A stretch of DNA of 11,632 bases from Geobacter sp. UBA6169 (GCA_002422265.1 DIUB01000219.1:19624-31255); one strand, 5' to 3'. Positions 1 to 6,381 are shown, counted from the first letter of the stretch. Notes: generated from the sequence alone by a model not told the origin. Program-made: numbers and translations.

Positions 1-368
1 CCAAGACCATTGACCGGATCATCGATGTCTTTCCCAAGGAATCGCAAGACCAGGTTCGCACCATGTTGTCTGAATCGCTCAAAGGGGTGGTCTGCCAGCA
101 GCTGCTCAAGACCGTTGATGGCAAGGGGCGGGTGGCGGCGCTGGAGATCATGCTGGGTACGCCGGCCATTGCCAACCTGATCCGCGAGGCCAAGACCTTC
201 CAGATCCCCTCCATCATCCAGACCGCCCGAAAAGACGGCATGCAGCTGATGGATCAGCACCTGCTGGACCTGCTCAAGACCAAACAGGTCAACCCGGAAG
301 AGGCCCACCGCTGCGCCATCGACAAGAAACAGTTTGAACAGTACCTGCCGCAGGCACCTGCCACCTAA
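1..368 (+). CDS. pilT: Type IV pilus retraction ATPase PilT family, C-terminal part
   Basis: This is the 3' end of a gene that starts left of the window; the open frame begins at base 3 and ends with TAA at 366-368, leaving about 121 residues. The sequence matches the C-terminal part of PilT, the hexameric cytoplasmic ATPase that powers pilus retraction: DRIIDVFP, then LSESLKGVVCQQLL and GRVAALEIMLGTPAI, then NLIREAK and KDGMQLMDQHLLDL. The Walker motifs lie upstream, outside the window. One deviation is visible. The family's AIRNLIRE motif, known to matter for retraction, reads AIANLIRE here, so its arginine is an alanine. Geobacter genomes carry several PilT paralogs, and this may be a divergent paralog and not the main motor. 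Family assignment is firm; which paralog is not. Confidence 0.9.
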   Translation, partial: KTIDRIIDVFPKESQDQVRTMLSESLKGVVCQQLLKTVDGKGRVAALEIMLGTPAIANLIREAKTFQIPSIIQTARKDGMQLMDQHLLDLLKTKQVNPEEAHRCAIDKKQFEQYLPQAPAT

Positions 369-381
369 ACCCAGGAATTAA

Positions 382-412
382 TCCGCCCCGCCGGACAAGC
401 CGACGGGGCGGA
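382..412. terminator. Hairpin between convergent pilT and kup, probable terminator
   Basis: A GC-rich inverted repeat has a 9-bp outer stem (TCCGCCCCG with CGGGGCGGA), one C/A mismatch, three more pairs and a 5-base loop. It begins 14 bases after the pilT stop and ends 20 bases before the kup stop. The stem is flanked by AATTA on the left and AAAA on the right, so neither strand has a long U-tract. It is best read as a weak shared terminator or RNA-stabilising 3' hairpin. Confidence 0.6.
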
Positions 413-431
413 AAAGCACCGCCTCCCGGTC

Positions 432-2252
432 CTACATCTCCACTCGGGTCACCACTCCTTGCAGCTTGGCTGCCGGCAGCTTGTTGAACTGCACAAAATT
501 GGGGGTCAACTTCTTGATCACAGCAAAGAACTTCCAGACCGGATTACTGGTTGTTATATCTTCAATGCCGTAGAAAATGACCTTTTCCTGGATACCGTGT
601 TCACGAATGATCTTCTCAATCTCGATCACCTCCATGTAACCGGCCTGCACCTCAAATCCTTCCAACCCCGGCCCCATGGCCGGAGTATGCACGCTCTCCA
701 CCCCGAACGGGTCCTCGGTCCGTACGATCGAGATCAGCACGTTGCGTTCATAGATGATATTGCTGCGGATCACGCAATGCACCAGGTAGGGAGGTATCAC
801 ATCCAGCCCCCGTACAAAGAACAAGCCGGTACCGGGGATATTTTTACCCTTGCCGTAGATCTGCTGGTAGGAAATCATGAAGGTTTCAAGATCCAGCGGC
901 TTGAGCGCCCGATAGAGCGCAGTCTGCCCCTTGGTCCAGACCATAATGATAATAAACGGTACTGCCGCCAGAATGATGGACCAGTAGGCACCGTGGGGGA
1001 GCTTGGAGAAGGTGGAGGTAAAGTAGACCAGATCCAGAATACCCACCAGCACCACAATCGGCACCTTCCATTTCTTCATGGTGTGGGAGTAGATGATCAG
1101 CATCATGATCGCCGTGACGGTCATTGAGCCGGTCACGGCCATACCGTATGCCGCTGCCAGGTTCTGAGACTTCTGGAAGAAGAACATCACAAAGATCACG
1201 GCAAGCATCAGGATCCAGTTGACCGCGCCGATATAGATCTGGGACTGGATATGGGTGGAGGTATAATCAACCTTCATCAGCGGCATCAGCCGGGTGGTAA
1301 TCCCCTGGTAGACGATGGAAAAAACCCCGCTGATGATGGCCTGGGAGGCGATGATGGTGGCCATGATGGTCAGCAGCAAAAACGGAATATACAAAAGCGG
1401 CGCCTGGTGGTTGATCATGGCAAACAGGATATTTTTGGTCTGGCCGGTTTCAATGATAAAGGCCCCCTGGCCCAGATAATTCAGATAGAGGGCAAAAAAG
1501 ACAAAATACCAGGCCCGTGCAATCGGTTTGCGCCCCAGATGCCCCATATCAGCATACAGCGCCTCACCGCCGGTTGCGCAAAGGATCACCTCAGACAGCA
1601 CAATATAGCCGGCAAAACCATTATTCAGCAGGAACTCCAGGGCATAGTGGGGGCTGACCGCCTTGATGATATCCGGCATACCGGCAATGGAGACCAGGCC
1701 GGAAACCATCAGCGAACTGAAATACATTGCCATCAGCGGGCCAAAAAACCCGGCCATTTTATCGGTCCCGCGTGACTGGAAAAAAAACAGGGTGCAGGCG
1801 ATCAGGGCAGCTATTATGACCAACGTCCAGTGGTGTATTCCGGCAAATGCCGGAATCAGCATCAACCCTTCTACCGCCGAGAGGATCGAAATCGCCGGAG
1901 TGATCACACCGTCACCAAGCAAGAGCGATACCCCGAGAAACGAAAGAAAACCGGCAAAAGTCAGCAATCGCCCCTTTTTCAGCATCCTGATCAGGATCTC
2001 CCGCAGGACGATCTCCCCCCCCTGGCCCTTGCGCCCCAGCGACATGGCCAGCCAGGTGTACTGTATTGACACCAGAAGAGTCATGGTCCAGAACACCAGC
2101 GACATGATGCCGTAGACATTGGCCTCGGTCGGCCTGGTCATGGCAAAGACAATCGTCAGGGTATAGATCGGGCTGGTGCCGATATCGCCAAACACCAGCC
2201 CCAGCGCCTTGATGATACCGCCCCAGAAAGAATCCTCATGTTTGTGGGTCAT
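432..2252 (-). CDS. kup: KUP-family potassium uptake transporter
   Basis: This encodes an inner-membrane potassium uptake permease of the KUP/HAK/KT family, 606 residues against 622 in E. coli Kup. The family signature GDIGTSPIY is at residues 22-30. It is followed by about twelve hydrophobic segments up to about residue 450, including the stretches GDGVITPAIS and GGEALYADMGHLG, then a soluble C-terminal domain with FFVRGLD and FYGIEDIT. The open frame extends to a TTG at 2285, but the ATG at 2252 is preferred because GGAAAGG sits 9 bases before it; the longer version would also begin inside the leader. Upstream is a ydaO-type c-di-AMP riboswitch with a terminator, so expression should fall when c-di-AMP is high. 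That fits the known role of c-di-AMP in limiting potassium uptake. The gene is monocistronic as far as can be seen. Confidence 0.95.
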   Translation of the reverse strand: MTHKHEDSFWGGIIKALGLVFGDIGTSPIYTLTIVFAMTRPTEANVYGIMSLVFWTMTLLVSIQYTWLAMSLGRKGQGGEIVLREILIRMLKKGRLLTFAGFLSFLGVSLLLGDGVITPAISILSAVEGLMLIPAFAGIHHWTLVIIAALIACTLFFFQSRGTDKMAGFFGPLMAMYFSSLMVSGLVSIAGMPDIIKAVSPHYALEFLLNNGFAGYIVLSEVILCATGGEALYADMGHLGRKPIARAWYFVFFALYLNYLGQGAFIIETGQTKNILFAMINHQAPLLYIPFLLLTIMATIIASQAIISGVFSIVYQGITTRLMPLMKVDYTSTHIQSQIYIGAVNWILMLAVIFVMFFFQKSQNLAAAYGMAVTGSMTVTAIMMLIIYSHTMKKWKVPIVVLVGILDLVYFTSTFSKLPHGAYWSIILAAVPFIIIMVWTKGQTALYRALKPLDLETFMISYQQIYGKGKNIPGTGLFFVRGLDVIPPYLVHCVIRSNIIYERNVLISIVRTEDPFGVESVHTPAMGPGLEGFEVQAGYMEVIEIEKIIREHGIQEKVIFYGIEDITTSNPVWKFFAVIKKLTPNFVQFNKLPAAKLQGVVTRVEM

Positions 2253-2261
2253 AGCTGCAAA

Positions 2262-2268
2262 CCTTTCC
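2262..2268 (-). promoter_or_regulatory. Ribosome binding site of kup
   Basis: GGAAAGG on the minus strand lies 9 bases before the ATG at 2252. It decides between this ATG and the upstream in-frame TTG and GTG codons. Confidence 0.65.
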
Positions 2269-2287
2269 ACCACCACGGGGCACAACG

Positions 2288-2319
2288 AAAAAAACGCCGC
2301 TGGCCCTCGCCAACGACGT
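2288..2319 (-). terminator. Intrinsic terminator of the kup riboswitch
   Basis: On the minus strand an 11-bp stem (ACGTCGTTGGC with GCCAGCGGCGT, allowing G-U pairs) encloses a GAGG loop and runs straight into seven Ts. This is a textbook rho-independent terminator, and it sits about 35 bases before the kup start codon, where a riboswitch expression platform belongs. Its left arm overlaps an alternative small hairpin, ACGAC-ATGAC-GTCGT, formed with the bases just upstream. That hairpin could act as the antiterminator. Ligand-dependent termination is inferred from the family, not visible in the sequence. Confidence 0.85.
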
Positions 2320-2327
2320 CATGTCGT

Positions 2328-2461
2328 CCGATGCCCTTTCAGATGCCTACGAGGTTAGCTGACGGGCTTGAGGTTGAAAGTCCTCTATCCAGCAGATGCT
2401 GGAATACGCCCCTACTCACTGGGTCCCCCGCATTCATCGACCCTGTGTCGATGAATCTCGG
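2328..2461 (-). promoter_or_regulatory. c-di-AMP riboswitch aptamer (ydaO/yuaA type)
   Basis: Read on the minus strand, this leader carries the two hallmark blocks of the ydaO class in the right order: GCGGGGGACCCA (about 2431-2420) and GTCAGCTAACCTCGTAGGC (2363-2345). Between them are GGGGCGTATTCC and two hairpins, CCAGC-ATCT-GCTGG (2402-2389) and GAGG/CCTC (2385-2370). A 10-bp hairpin, ATTCATCGAC with GTCGATGAAT (2456-2432), sits directly before the first block, where B. subtilis ydaO has a shorter one. CCGA at 2461-2458 can pair with TCGG at 2331-2328 to close the element. The ydaO class binds cyclic di-AMP and usually turns off potassium-transport or wall genes. Its place between a promoter and a terminator before kup fits that role. 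The outer boundaries are approximate. Confidence 0.9.
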
Positions 2462-2567
2462 CTGCTTGGTATTCTGGGCGGAACATACTCCTTTTCATGC
2501 AGATGTCAATGGCCAGCTTCAGCATCGCTTCCGACGTGGAGCGTATGCCGTTGTCCGGGTTGATCAT
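2412..2567 (-). other. Coding-like fragment of 51 codons, possible gene remnant
   Basis: Between the ATPase stop and the kup riboswitch, one minus-strand frame opens with ATG at 2567 and runs 51 codons to TAG at 2412. It begins MINPDNGIRSTSEAMLKLAI. The first 22 or so codons end almost only in G or C, as real genes here do, and the frame stays open upstream into the end of the ATPase gene. There is no ribosome binding site. The second half overlaps the riboswitch 5' hairpin and its first conserved block, and the kup promoter lies inside it. I do not recognise the peptide. A decayed gene tail is the best guess; chance is possible. Confidence 0.25.
2482..2509 (-). promoter_or_regulatory. Candidate sigma-70 promoter of kup
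   Basis: On the minus strand a perfect -35 box, TTGACA (2509-2504), is followed after 16 bases by TATGTT (2487-2482), a 4/6 match to the -10 consensus. Transcription would start near 2475, just before the riboswitch aptamer. That position is the main reason to believe it. Confidence 0.6.
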
Positions 2568-2581
2568 CTGGTAAAGTTGAA

Positions 2582-3892
2582 CTACTCCTTCTTTCCACCT
2601 GTAGCCGCAAAAGCGGCATAGAGCGGCAAAAACGTTATTTTCTGCTCCGGCAGATCAGCATACGGCCGATCACTAAAAACCAGTGCCTTGCCGCATTCCG
2701 GGTAGGTGGACAGAAACAGATGCAGGCTTCTCAGGCTGCCGCTTGCACCTCCCTTCACCTCAACCGGGTGTATCCTGTCAGCCATGACAGCCAGATAATC
2801 AACCTCGGCAGCACTGCTTTTGGCCTGCCTGCTCCAGTAATAGAGATTGTTGTTTTGAGAAACAAGCATCTCTTGCCCTACAAACTGCTCTGCCAGGGCA
2901 CCGCGATAGATGGCAAGCAGATCATCCCTGGCATATTCAATGTCATCAGGCATGCCGGACAGATACCGCATCAACCCGACATCCAGCATCAGCGCCTTGA
3001 ATACCTTGGTCGAAGCGCTTACCCCCAACGGCAGACCGGAAGGATCAACAGAAGGAACCTTGCGGACTACATGGGCCAGACAAAGCGCCTCAAACGCCTT
3101 TTTCAGGGTTGGATTTGCATACCCCACCCCCAGCCGGGCATACTTGATCTGCTGCCCGACACTCTGTGCCAGCGAGGTAAAGACCGAGTCCAGGCAGTAA
3201 CGGTCAACCTGCGGAGTATATTTTGCAAAATCCAGCCGGTATGACTCAGCAATCTCTGCCTGAACCTCAAAGGCAGCCTGTAGCGAACCGCTTTCCGTAT
3301 ATGCCTTGACAACTGCCGGCATACCGCCAACAAAGAGATACCGCTTCAGTTCTTCACGCAGCAGCTCATGCACGGCATTGGTGATACTGGCCGGCTTGCC
3401 TAAAACAGCGGCAGCGGCAGGCCCATTACCGATCGCCTCCAGGTATTCTGCAAAGCAGAGCGGATACAGATTAAGAAACTGAATCCTGCCAACCGGAAAG
3501 GAGGCATCCTTAAGGGCGAATTCAAGCAGCGACCCGGCGGCTACCAGATGCAGTTCCGGCATCTCTTCATAAAAGTAGCGCAGTGCAGTGATGGCACGGG
3601 GGCAGGCCTGAATTTCATCAATGAAGAGCAGGGTCTTGCCTGGCGTAATCTTTTGCCGAAGCAGCACTTCCAGGTCTGAGCAGATCCTTGCCGCACTCAG
3701 ATCACCATCAAACAGCTTGCGCAGTTGGGGGTTGCGCTCCAGATCAACCACCAGCAGCGACTCAAAAGAGCTTTTCCCAAACTCCTTGACTGACCAGGTC
3801 TTGCCGACCTGTCGTGCTCCACGCAGAATCAAAGGCTTACGACGCGCCCCATCCTTCCAGCGCTTCAGCTGTGCCTCAATAAATCGTTGCAT
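2582..3892 (-). CDS. AAA_14 / DUF4143 family ATP-binding protein
   Basis: This encodes a 436-residue protein with two parts. The N-terminal AAA+ domain has a Walker A motif GARQVGKT (residues 25-32) and a Walker B motif LLFIDEIQ (about 88-95, D92/E93). The C-terminal half is DUF4143, ending in a PD-(D/E)XK-like pattern: AEVDYLAVM, a short gap, then HPVEVKGG. Such proteins are common, strain-variable genes in bacteria and archaea; their function is not established and they are presumed ATPases with a nuclease-like fold. The start is the ATG at 3892, with AAGGTGG 6 bases before it; a longer frame from a TTG at 3934 would run into an AT-rich repeat array. The gene stands alone between kup and the GPP34 gene, on the same strand as both. 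The AT-rich flank and family habits suggest acquisition by transfer. Confidence 0.9.
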   Translation of the reverse strand: MQRFIEAQLKRWKDGARRKPLILRGARQVGKTWSVKEFGKSSFESLLVVDLERNPQLRKLFDGDLSAARICSDLEVLLRQKITPGKTLLFIDEIQACPRAITALRYFYEEMPELHLVAAGSLLEFALKDASFPVGRIQFLNLYPLCFAEYLEAIGNGPAAAAVLGKPASITNAVHELLREELKRYLFVGGMPAVVKAYTESGSLQAAFEVQAEIAESYRLDFAKYTPQVDRYCLDSVFTSLAQSVGQQIKYARLGVGYANPTLKKAFEALCLAHVVRKVPSVDPSGLPLGVSASTKVFKALMLDVGLMRYLSGMPDDIEYARDDLLAIYRGALAEQFVGQEMLVSQNNNLYYWSRQAKSSAAEVDYLAVMADRIHPVEVKGGASGSLRSLHLFLSTYPECGKALVFSDRPYADLPEQKITFLPLYAAFAATGGKKE

Positions 3893-3898
3893 ATAAAA

Positions 3899-3905
3899 CC
3901 ACCTT
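3899..3905 (-). promoter_or_regulatory. Ribosome binding site of the DUF4143 ATPase
   Basis: AAGGTGG on the minus strand lies 6 bases before the ATG at 3892 and fixes that start against the upstream TTG at 3934. Confidence 0.65.
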
Positions 3906-3919
3906 GCCAAGGCGATATT

Positions 3920-4003
3920 AAAATTACAAGGCAATTATTGTTTAAAAAATAAAAAATTACAAGGCAATTATTGTTTAAAGAATTAAAAATATAAGGCAAT
4001 TTT
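3920..4003. repeat. AT-rich direct repeats before the DUF4143 ATPase gene
   Basis: Two perfect 27-base copies at 3920-3946 and 3953-3979 share the core ATTACAAGGCAATTATTG and repeat with a 33-base period. A third, degenerate copy (about 3985-4003) keeps TAAGGCAATT, 32 bases further on. A fourth weak echo, AAGGCGAT, lies at 3909-3916 next to the ribosome binding site. The core is an imperfect palindrome, ATTRC-N3-GYAAT. The array starts 28 bases before the ATPase ATG, so it lies in the promoter or leader. A protein-binding operator array is one reading and simple AT-rich slippage is another. It is too regular at 27 perfect bases to be ordinary composition. Confidence 0.8.
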
Positions 4004-4325
4004 CAAAAAACCATGAGCTGCATGGATGATATCAGTAAATCGTCCTCAGCTCACTTCAGAACTGCAGGTATCATACAACATACTGAAGTTCCGTTCGTTA
4101 CTACCCTATTGAAACAGGAGAGGAATACTTTTGAAGGAGGTCCCAGCAAATACATATAATGTGTGGGGGCACACCTGCACGGCATGTACACCATAATAAT
4201 CGAGGTGTTAAAGATGGAGCTTGCTGCAGATGATGAAGCCGCCGCAGAACACAATACACTCGGGAACAGGAAGGCTGAAACCCTCAGCCCCCCAGGAGCA
4301 GTTCGGCTCTGCTTTCAAGTCACAG
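4004..4325. other. About 320 bp without a convincing gene
   Basis: This stretch lies between the repeat array and the 3' end of the GPP34 gene. Two short plus-strand frames exist: 4013-4159 (48 codons from ATG) and 4184-4342 (52 codons, running into the GPP34 gene's end). Neither has a well-placed ribosome binding site or GC-biased third positions; a GGAGG at about 4136-4140 is too far from the next ATG at 4160. An inverted pair ACTTCAG/CTGAAGT (4053-4059 and 4083-4089) is present. It may be the decayed remains of an older gene or an insertion. Confidence 0.4.
4273..4289 (-). terminator. Weak hairpin downstream of the GPP34 gene
   Basis: On the minus strand, 37 bases past the stop codon, GGCTGA and TCAGCC form a 6-bp stem around GGGTT, followed by TTCCTGTTC. 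The U-tract is interrupted, so terminator function is only possible. Confidence 0.3.
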
Positions 4326-5663
4326 CTAAGATCCAAAAATAATCTTTTCGAGAAAATCGCTGTAGCCACACACCTGTCCCTTGCCGACAGCAATGTTGCG
4401 GGCCAGGATACGCAGAGGAGTCAGGTAGGGGCTTTCAAGGCTGATCGAGTGATAGGTCTTGTCCAGCACCTGAATGCTGGCAAACTCGATCTGGACACCA
4501 AACATCATATGCAGATCCTGTCTGGTCTTGGACACCGTGATCTGATTCGGCTTGTATCCGGTTGCCGACATGACTTTCAGTAGTTCATCAATATTTTTCA
4601 TTTTACGGCGCACTTCAAAAAGTCGCGGAAAAACCGTGGACAGGGGCAGCGGCCTCTCAGGAAAACGGAATTTGACGCTGCTGCCGAAAGCGATGAATTC
4701 ATCGAAAGCCTCCAGCACCGGTTTGATCTTGAGGCCTTTGTCTCTTACCTTGATATTATCCTTCTTGCCATGCACAAACAGGTAATTGTCAACAATAGAC
4801 TCTTCCTTGCGGTTGGCGTTGATATGTATGCCGCTCCAGGAAGCAGGCAAGGCAACGGTCTCGCTCTCCGGCCAGAACGCTCTCCACTCCCAGGTGGTTG
4901 TGCTGCGCGTGTATTTCTCCGGGTTACGTTTGTCACCAGTAGCGGTAGTCTTGCCGGACGGTTTTTCAAGGGCATCAAGCAGATAGGTGCGCAGCCGCAG
5001 ACGCATCTCGGCTACCGCAGATACGACGGCGTACCCGACCAGTTCCATTTTTCTGATGGCGTCAATACGTGCACCATACAGAATGAGCCATTCATGGAAC
5101 AACGTCCCACCAAGCACGGGGCCGACGATGTCACAGGCATGGAGCAATGCAATGGTTGCCGCCTGTTCAGGCAGCGGCAATTCATCTGATTCGATCAATT
5201 CTACCAGTGAACTCCGCAAATGGGCTGCCTCAGGCGCCTTCACCTGCGTCCCGGTTGTCTGGTAAAAGTTCCAGTTCAGATGACGCGATGTTACCAGGCA
5301 GATCTTCATGGCAGTCAGCGTGTTCAGGCAGGCCATCCGGAGATCCCCCACTCGATCTGCCAGCGTGTTGAGTGCGACGTCAATCGGCATGGACTGCCCC
5401 TGACGTTTCAGGAGTTCCATGGCCAGCATCTGGGCAGGATCAGTGACGGGAGCACGATCGTAAATATGCAGGTTTTTCAGATCGCTATCCACCTGCCCCG
5501 AAAGGGAGAGATCAATCAGAATTGCACCGACCAGACCAAAATCTGCGTCTGAACAGGCGATCAGGGGATCGTTTTTTACCGGCCACTTCAGGGTCAGGAG
5601 GAGAAAAGACTGTGCCAGGGACAGCTCTCGTTGGGGCTCGGGCCGGTATGTAGAGCGTGGCAT
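4326..5663 (-). CDS. GPP34-domain protein fused to a CYTH-like C-terminal domain
   Basis: This encodes a 445-residue soluble protein with no signal peptide or membrane segment. Residues 12-225 resemble the GPP34 (Golgi phosphoprotein 3) fold: LSLAQSFLLLTL, then FGLVGAILIDLSLSGQV, then a helical part ending EQAATIALLHACDIVG. Eukaryotic GOLPH3 binds phosphatidylinositol-4-phosphate; bacterial members have no settled role. A polar linker (about 232-257) leads to a beta-rich C-terminal part with EWRAFWP (259-265), DNIKVRDKGLKIK (302-314), VQIEFASIQV (390-399) and HSISLES (405-411). The alternating charged strands and late paired glutamates recall CYTH/triphosphate-tunnel proteins. That second assignment is my inference and is weaker. 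The frame is open to 5795, but the ATG at 5663 has AAAGGAG 8 bases before it. It diverges from the chromate-transporter pair across 150 bp. GPP34 is best known from actinobacteria, so transfer is possible. Confidence 0.75.
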   Translation of the reverse strand: MPRSTYRPEPQRELSLAQSFLLLTLKWPVKNDPLIACSDADFGLVGAILIDLSLSGQVDSDLKNLHIYDRAPVTDPAQMLAMELLKRQGQSMPIDVALNTLADRVGDLRMACLNTLTAMKICLVTSRHLNWNFYQTTGTQVKAPEAAHLRSSLVELIESDELPLPEQAATIALLHACDIVGPVLGGTLFHEWLILYGARIDAIRKMELVGYAVVSAVAEMRLRLRTYLLDALEKPSGKTTATGDKRNPEKYTRSTTTWEWRAFWPESETVALPASWSGIHINANRKEESIVDNYLFVHGKKDNIKVRDKGLKIKPVLEAFDEFIAFGSSVKFRFPERPLPLSTVFPRLFEVRRKMKNIDELLKVMSATGYKPNQITVSKTRQDLHMMFGVQIEFASIQVLDKTYHSISLESPYLTPLRILARNIAVGKGQVCGYSDFLEKIIFGS

Positions 5664-5671
5664 CTGGAGAA

Positions 5672-5678
5672 CTCCTTT
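5672..5678 (-). promoter_or_regulatory. Ribosome binding site of the GPP34 gene
   Basis: AAAGGAG on the minus strand lies 8 bases before the ATG at 5663. It rules out the 44-codon upstream extension to 5795, whose added residues look unlike a protein N-terminus. Confidence 0.7.
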
Positions 5679-5706
5679 GCTCTTGCAAGGATGGTTGAGC
5701 TTTTTT

Positions 5707-5716
5707 ATGGCGCCAT
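5707..5716. promoter_or_regulatory. Perfect 10-base palindrome in the divergent spacer
   Basis: ATGGCGCCAT is a perfect palindrome in the 150-bp spacer between the GPP34 gene and the chromate-transporter pair. It would fall in the 5' leader of the GPP34 transcript if the candidate promoter at 5764-5791 is right. It could be an operator, but a 10-base palindrome can also arise by chance. Confidence 0.25.
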
Positions 5717-5763
5717 CAGCGGCATGAGGAACACGTATATCCGCTTCACATTTGCAGGTACTT

Positions 5764-5791
5764 ATCTTACCATGCTGCCGGTTCATGACAA
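5764..5791 (-). promoter_or_regulatory. Candidate promoter of the GPP34 gene
   Basis: On the minus strand TTGTCA (5791-5786, 5/6 match) is followed after 16 bases by TAAGAT (5769-5764, 4/6 match). The start would be near 5757, giving a leader of about 95 bases. Confidence 0.4.
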
Positions 5792-5813
5792 CCATTTAAG
5801 AGGAAATAAACCG

Positions 5814-6380
5814 ATGCTCCACCACAACGACGCGCCACCTGGCACCGACACAGCACCATCCCTCATCGATCTGTTCTTTCAGTTCATGATTATCGGCGCA
5901 GTCAGTTTCGGTGGCGGAGTCGTGGCGTATCAGCGGCTACTCCTGGTTGAGAAACGGAAATGGCTTGATGCGGATCAATTTATGGCCAGCCTTGCCATCA
6001 GCCAGACCATGCCGGGCCTTAACTCGGTGAATCTGGCGGTGCTGGCCGGTGATTATCTGCGCGGGGTGGCGGGGGCCGTTGCCGCCACATTGGGGCTTAT
6101 CCTGCCGGGGGCAGCATTTGTGATGCTTGTTGCAGCCGCCTACAGCTCCGGTCATGAGCATCCGGTTGTCAACCAGCTGCTGGCCGGCGTCGCCTGCGGT
6201 GCAACCGGCCTCCTGACCGCCATCACCGCAAAACTTGGCGGCAAGCTGTTCCGGCAGGTCACGTCACTGCTGATCATCATCGCCACCTTCTGCCTGATGT
6301 CCTTTGCCAAGCTGTCGCTGGTCAGCGTGCTGCTGATCATGGCGCCGATTGCGCTCTTCATCTACCGACCGAGGTGCTGA
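5814..6380 (+). CDS. Chromate transporter, short-chain CHR protein, first subunit
   Basis: This encodes a 188-residue inner-membrane protein of the CHR (chromate ion transporter) family, with about six hydrophobic segments. Family motifs are visible: SFGGGVVAYQ (31-40), then RKWLDADQFMASLAISQTMPG, and the later LAGVACGATGLL. The protein is one CHR domain long, so it is a short-chain member, unlike ChrA with two domains in one chain. Short-chain members normally come as adjacent pairs that work together, and the second gene starts one base after this stop. The ATG at 5814 is chosen because AAGAGG lies 10 bases before it and family-like sequence begins soon after; an in-frame extension reaches 5631 but runs through the divergent promoter region. 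The usual role is export of chromate; the true substrate here cannot be read from sequence. Confidence 0.9.
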   Translation: MLHHNDAPPGTDTAPSLIDLFFQFMIIGAVSFGGGVVAYQRLLLVEKRKWLDADQFMASLAISQTMPGLNSVNLAVLAGDYLRGVAGAVAATLGLILPGAAFVMLVAAAYSSGHEHPVVNQLLAGVACGATGLLTAITAKLGGKLFRQVTSLLIIIATFCLMSFAKLSLVSVLLIMAPIALFIYRPRC

Positions 6381-6381
6381 C

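Noticed and set aside
459..1127. 222-codon plus-strand frame opposite kup
   Set aside because: It lies fully inside the well-supported kup gene, its peptide is rich in H, Q and D with no family resemblance, and it has no ribosome binding site. It is an antisense shadow.
3920..4003. AT-rich repeats considered as a CRISPR array
   Set aside because: The copies are separated by only 6 bases, there are no unique spacers of normal length, and no cas genes are nearby.
4013..4159. Possible 48-codon gene on the plus strand
   Set aside because: It has no ribosome binding site, mixed third positions unlike neighbouring genes, and no recognisable family. It is noted as part of the gene-poor stretch instead.
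4184..4342. Possible 52-codon gene on the plus strand
   Set aside because: It runs into the 3' end of the GPP34 gene, lacks a ribosome binding site, and its second half looks random.
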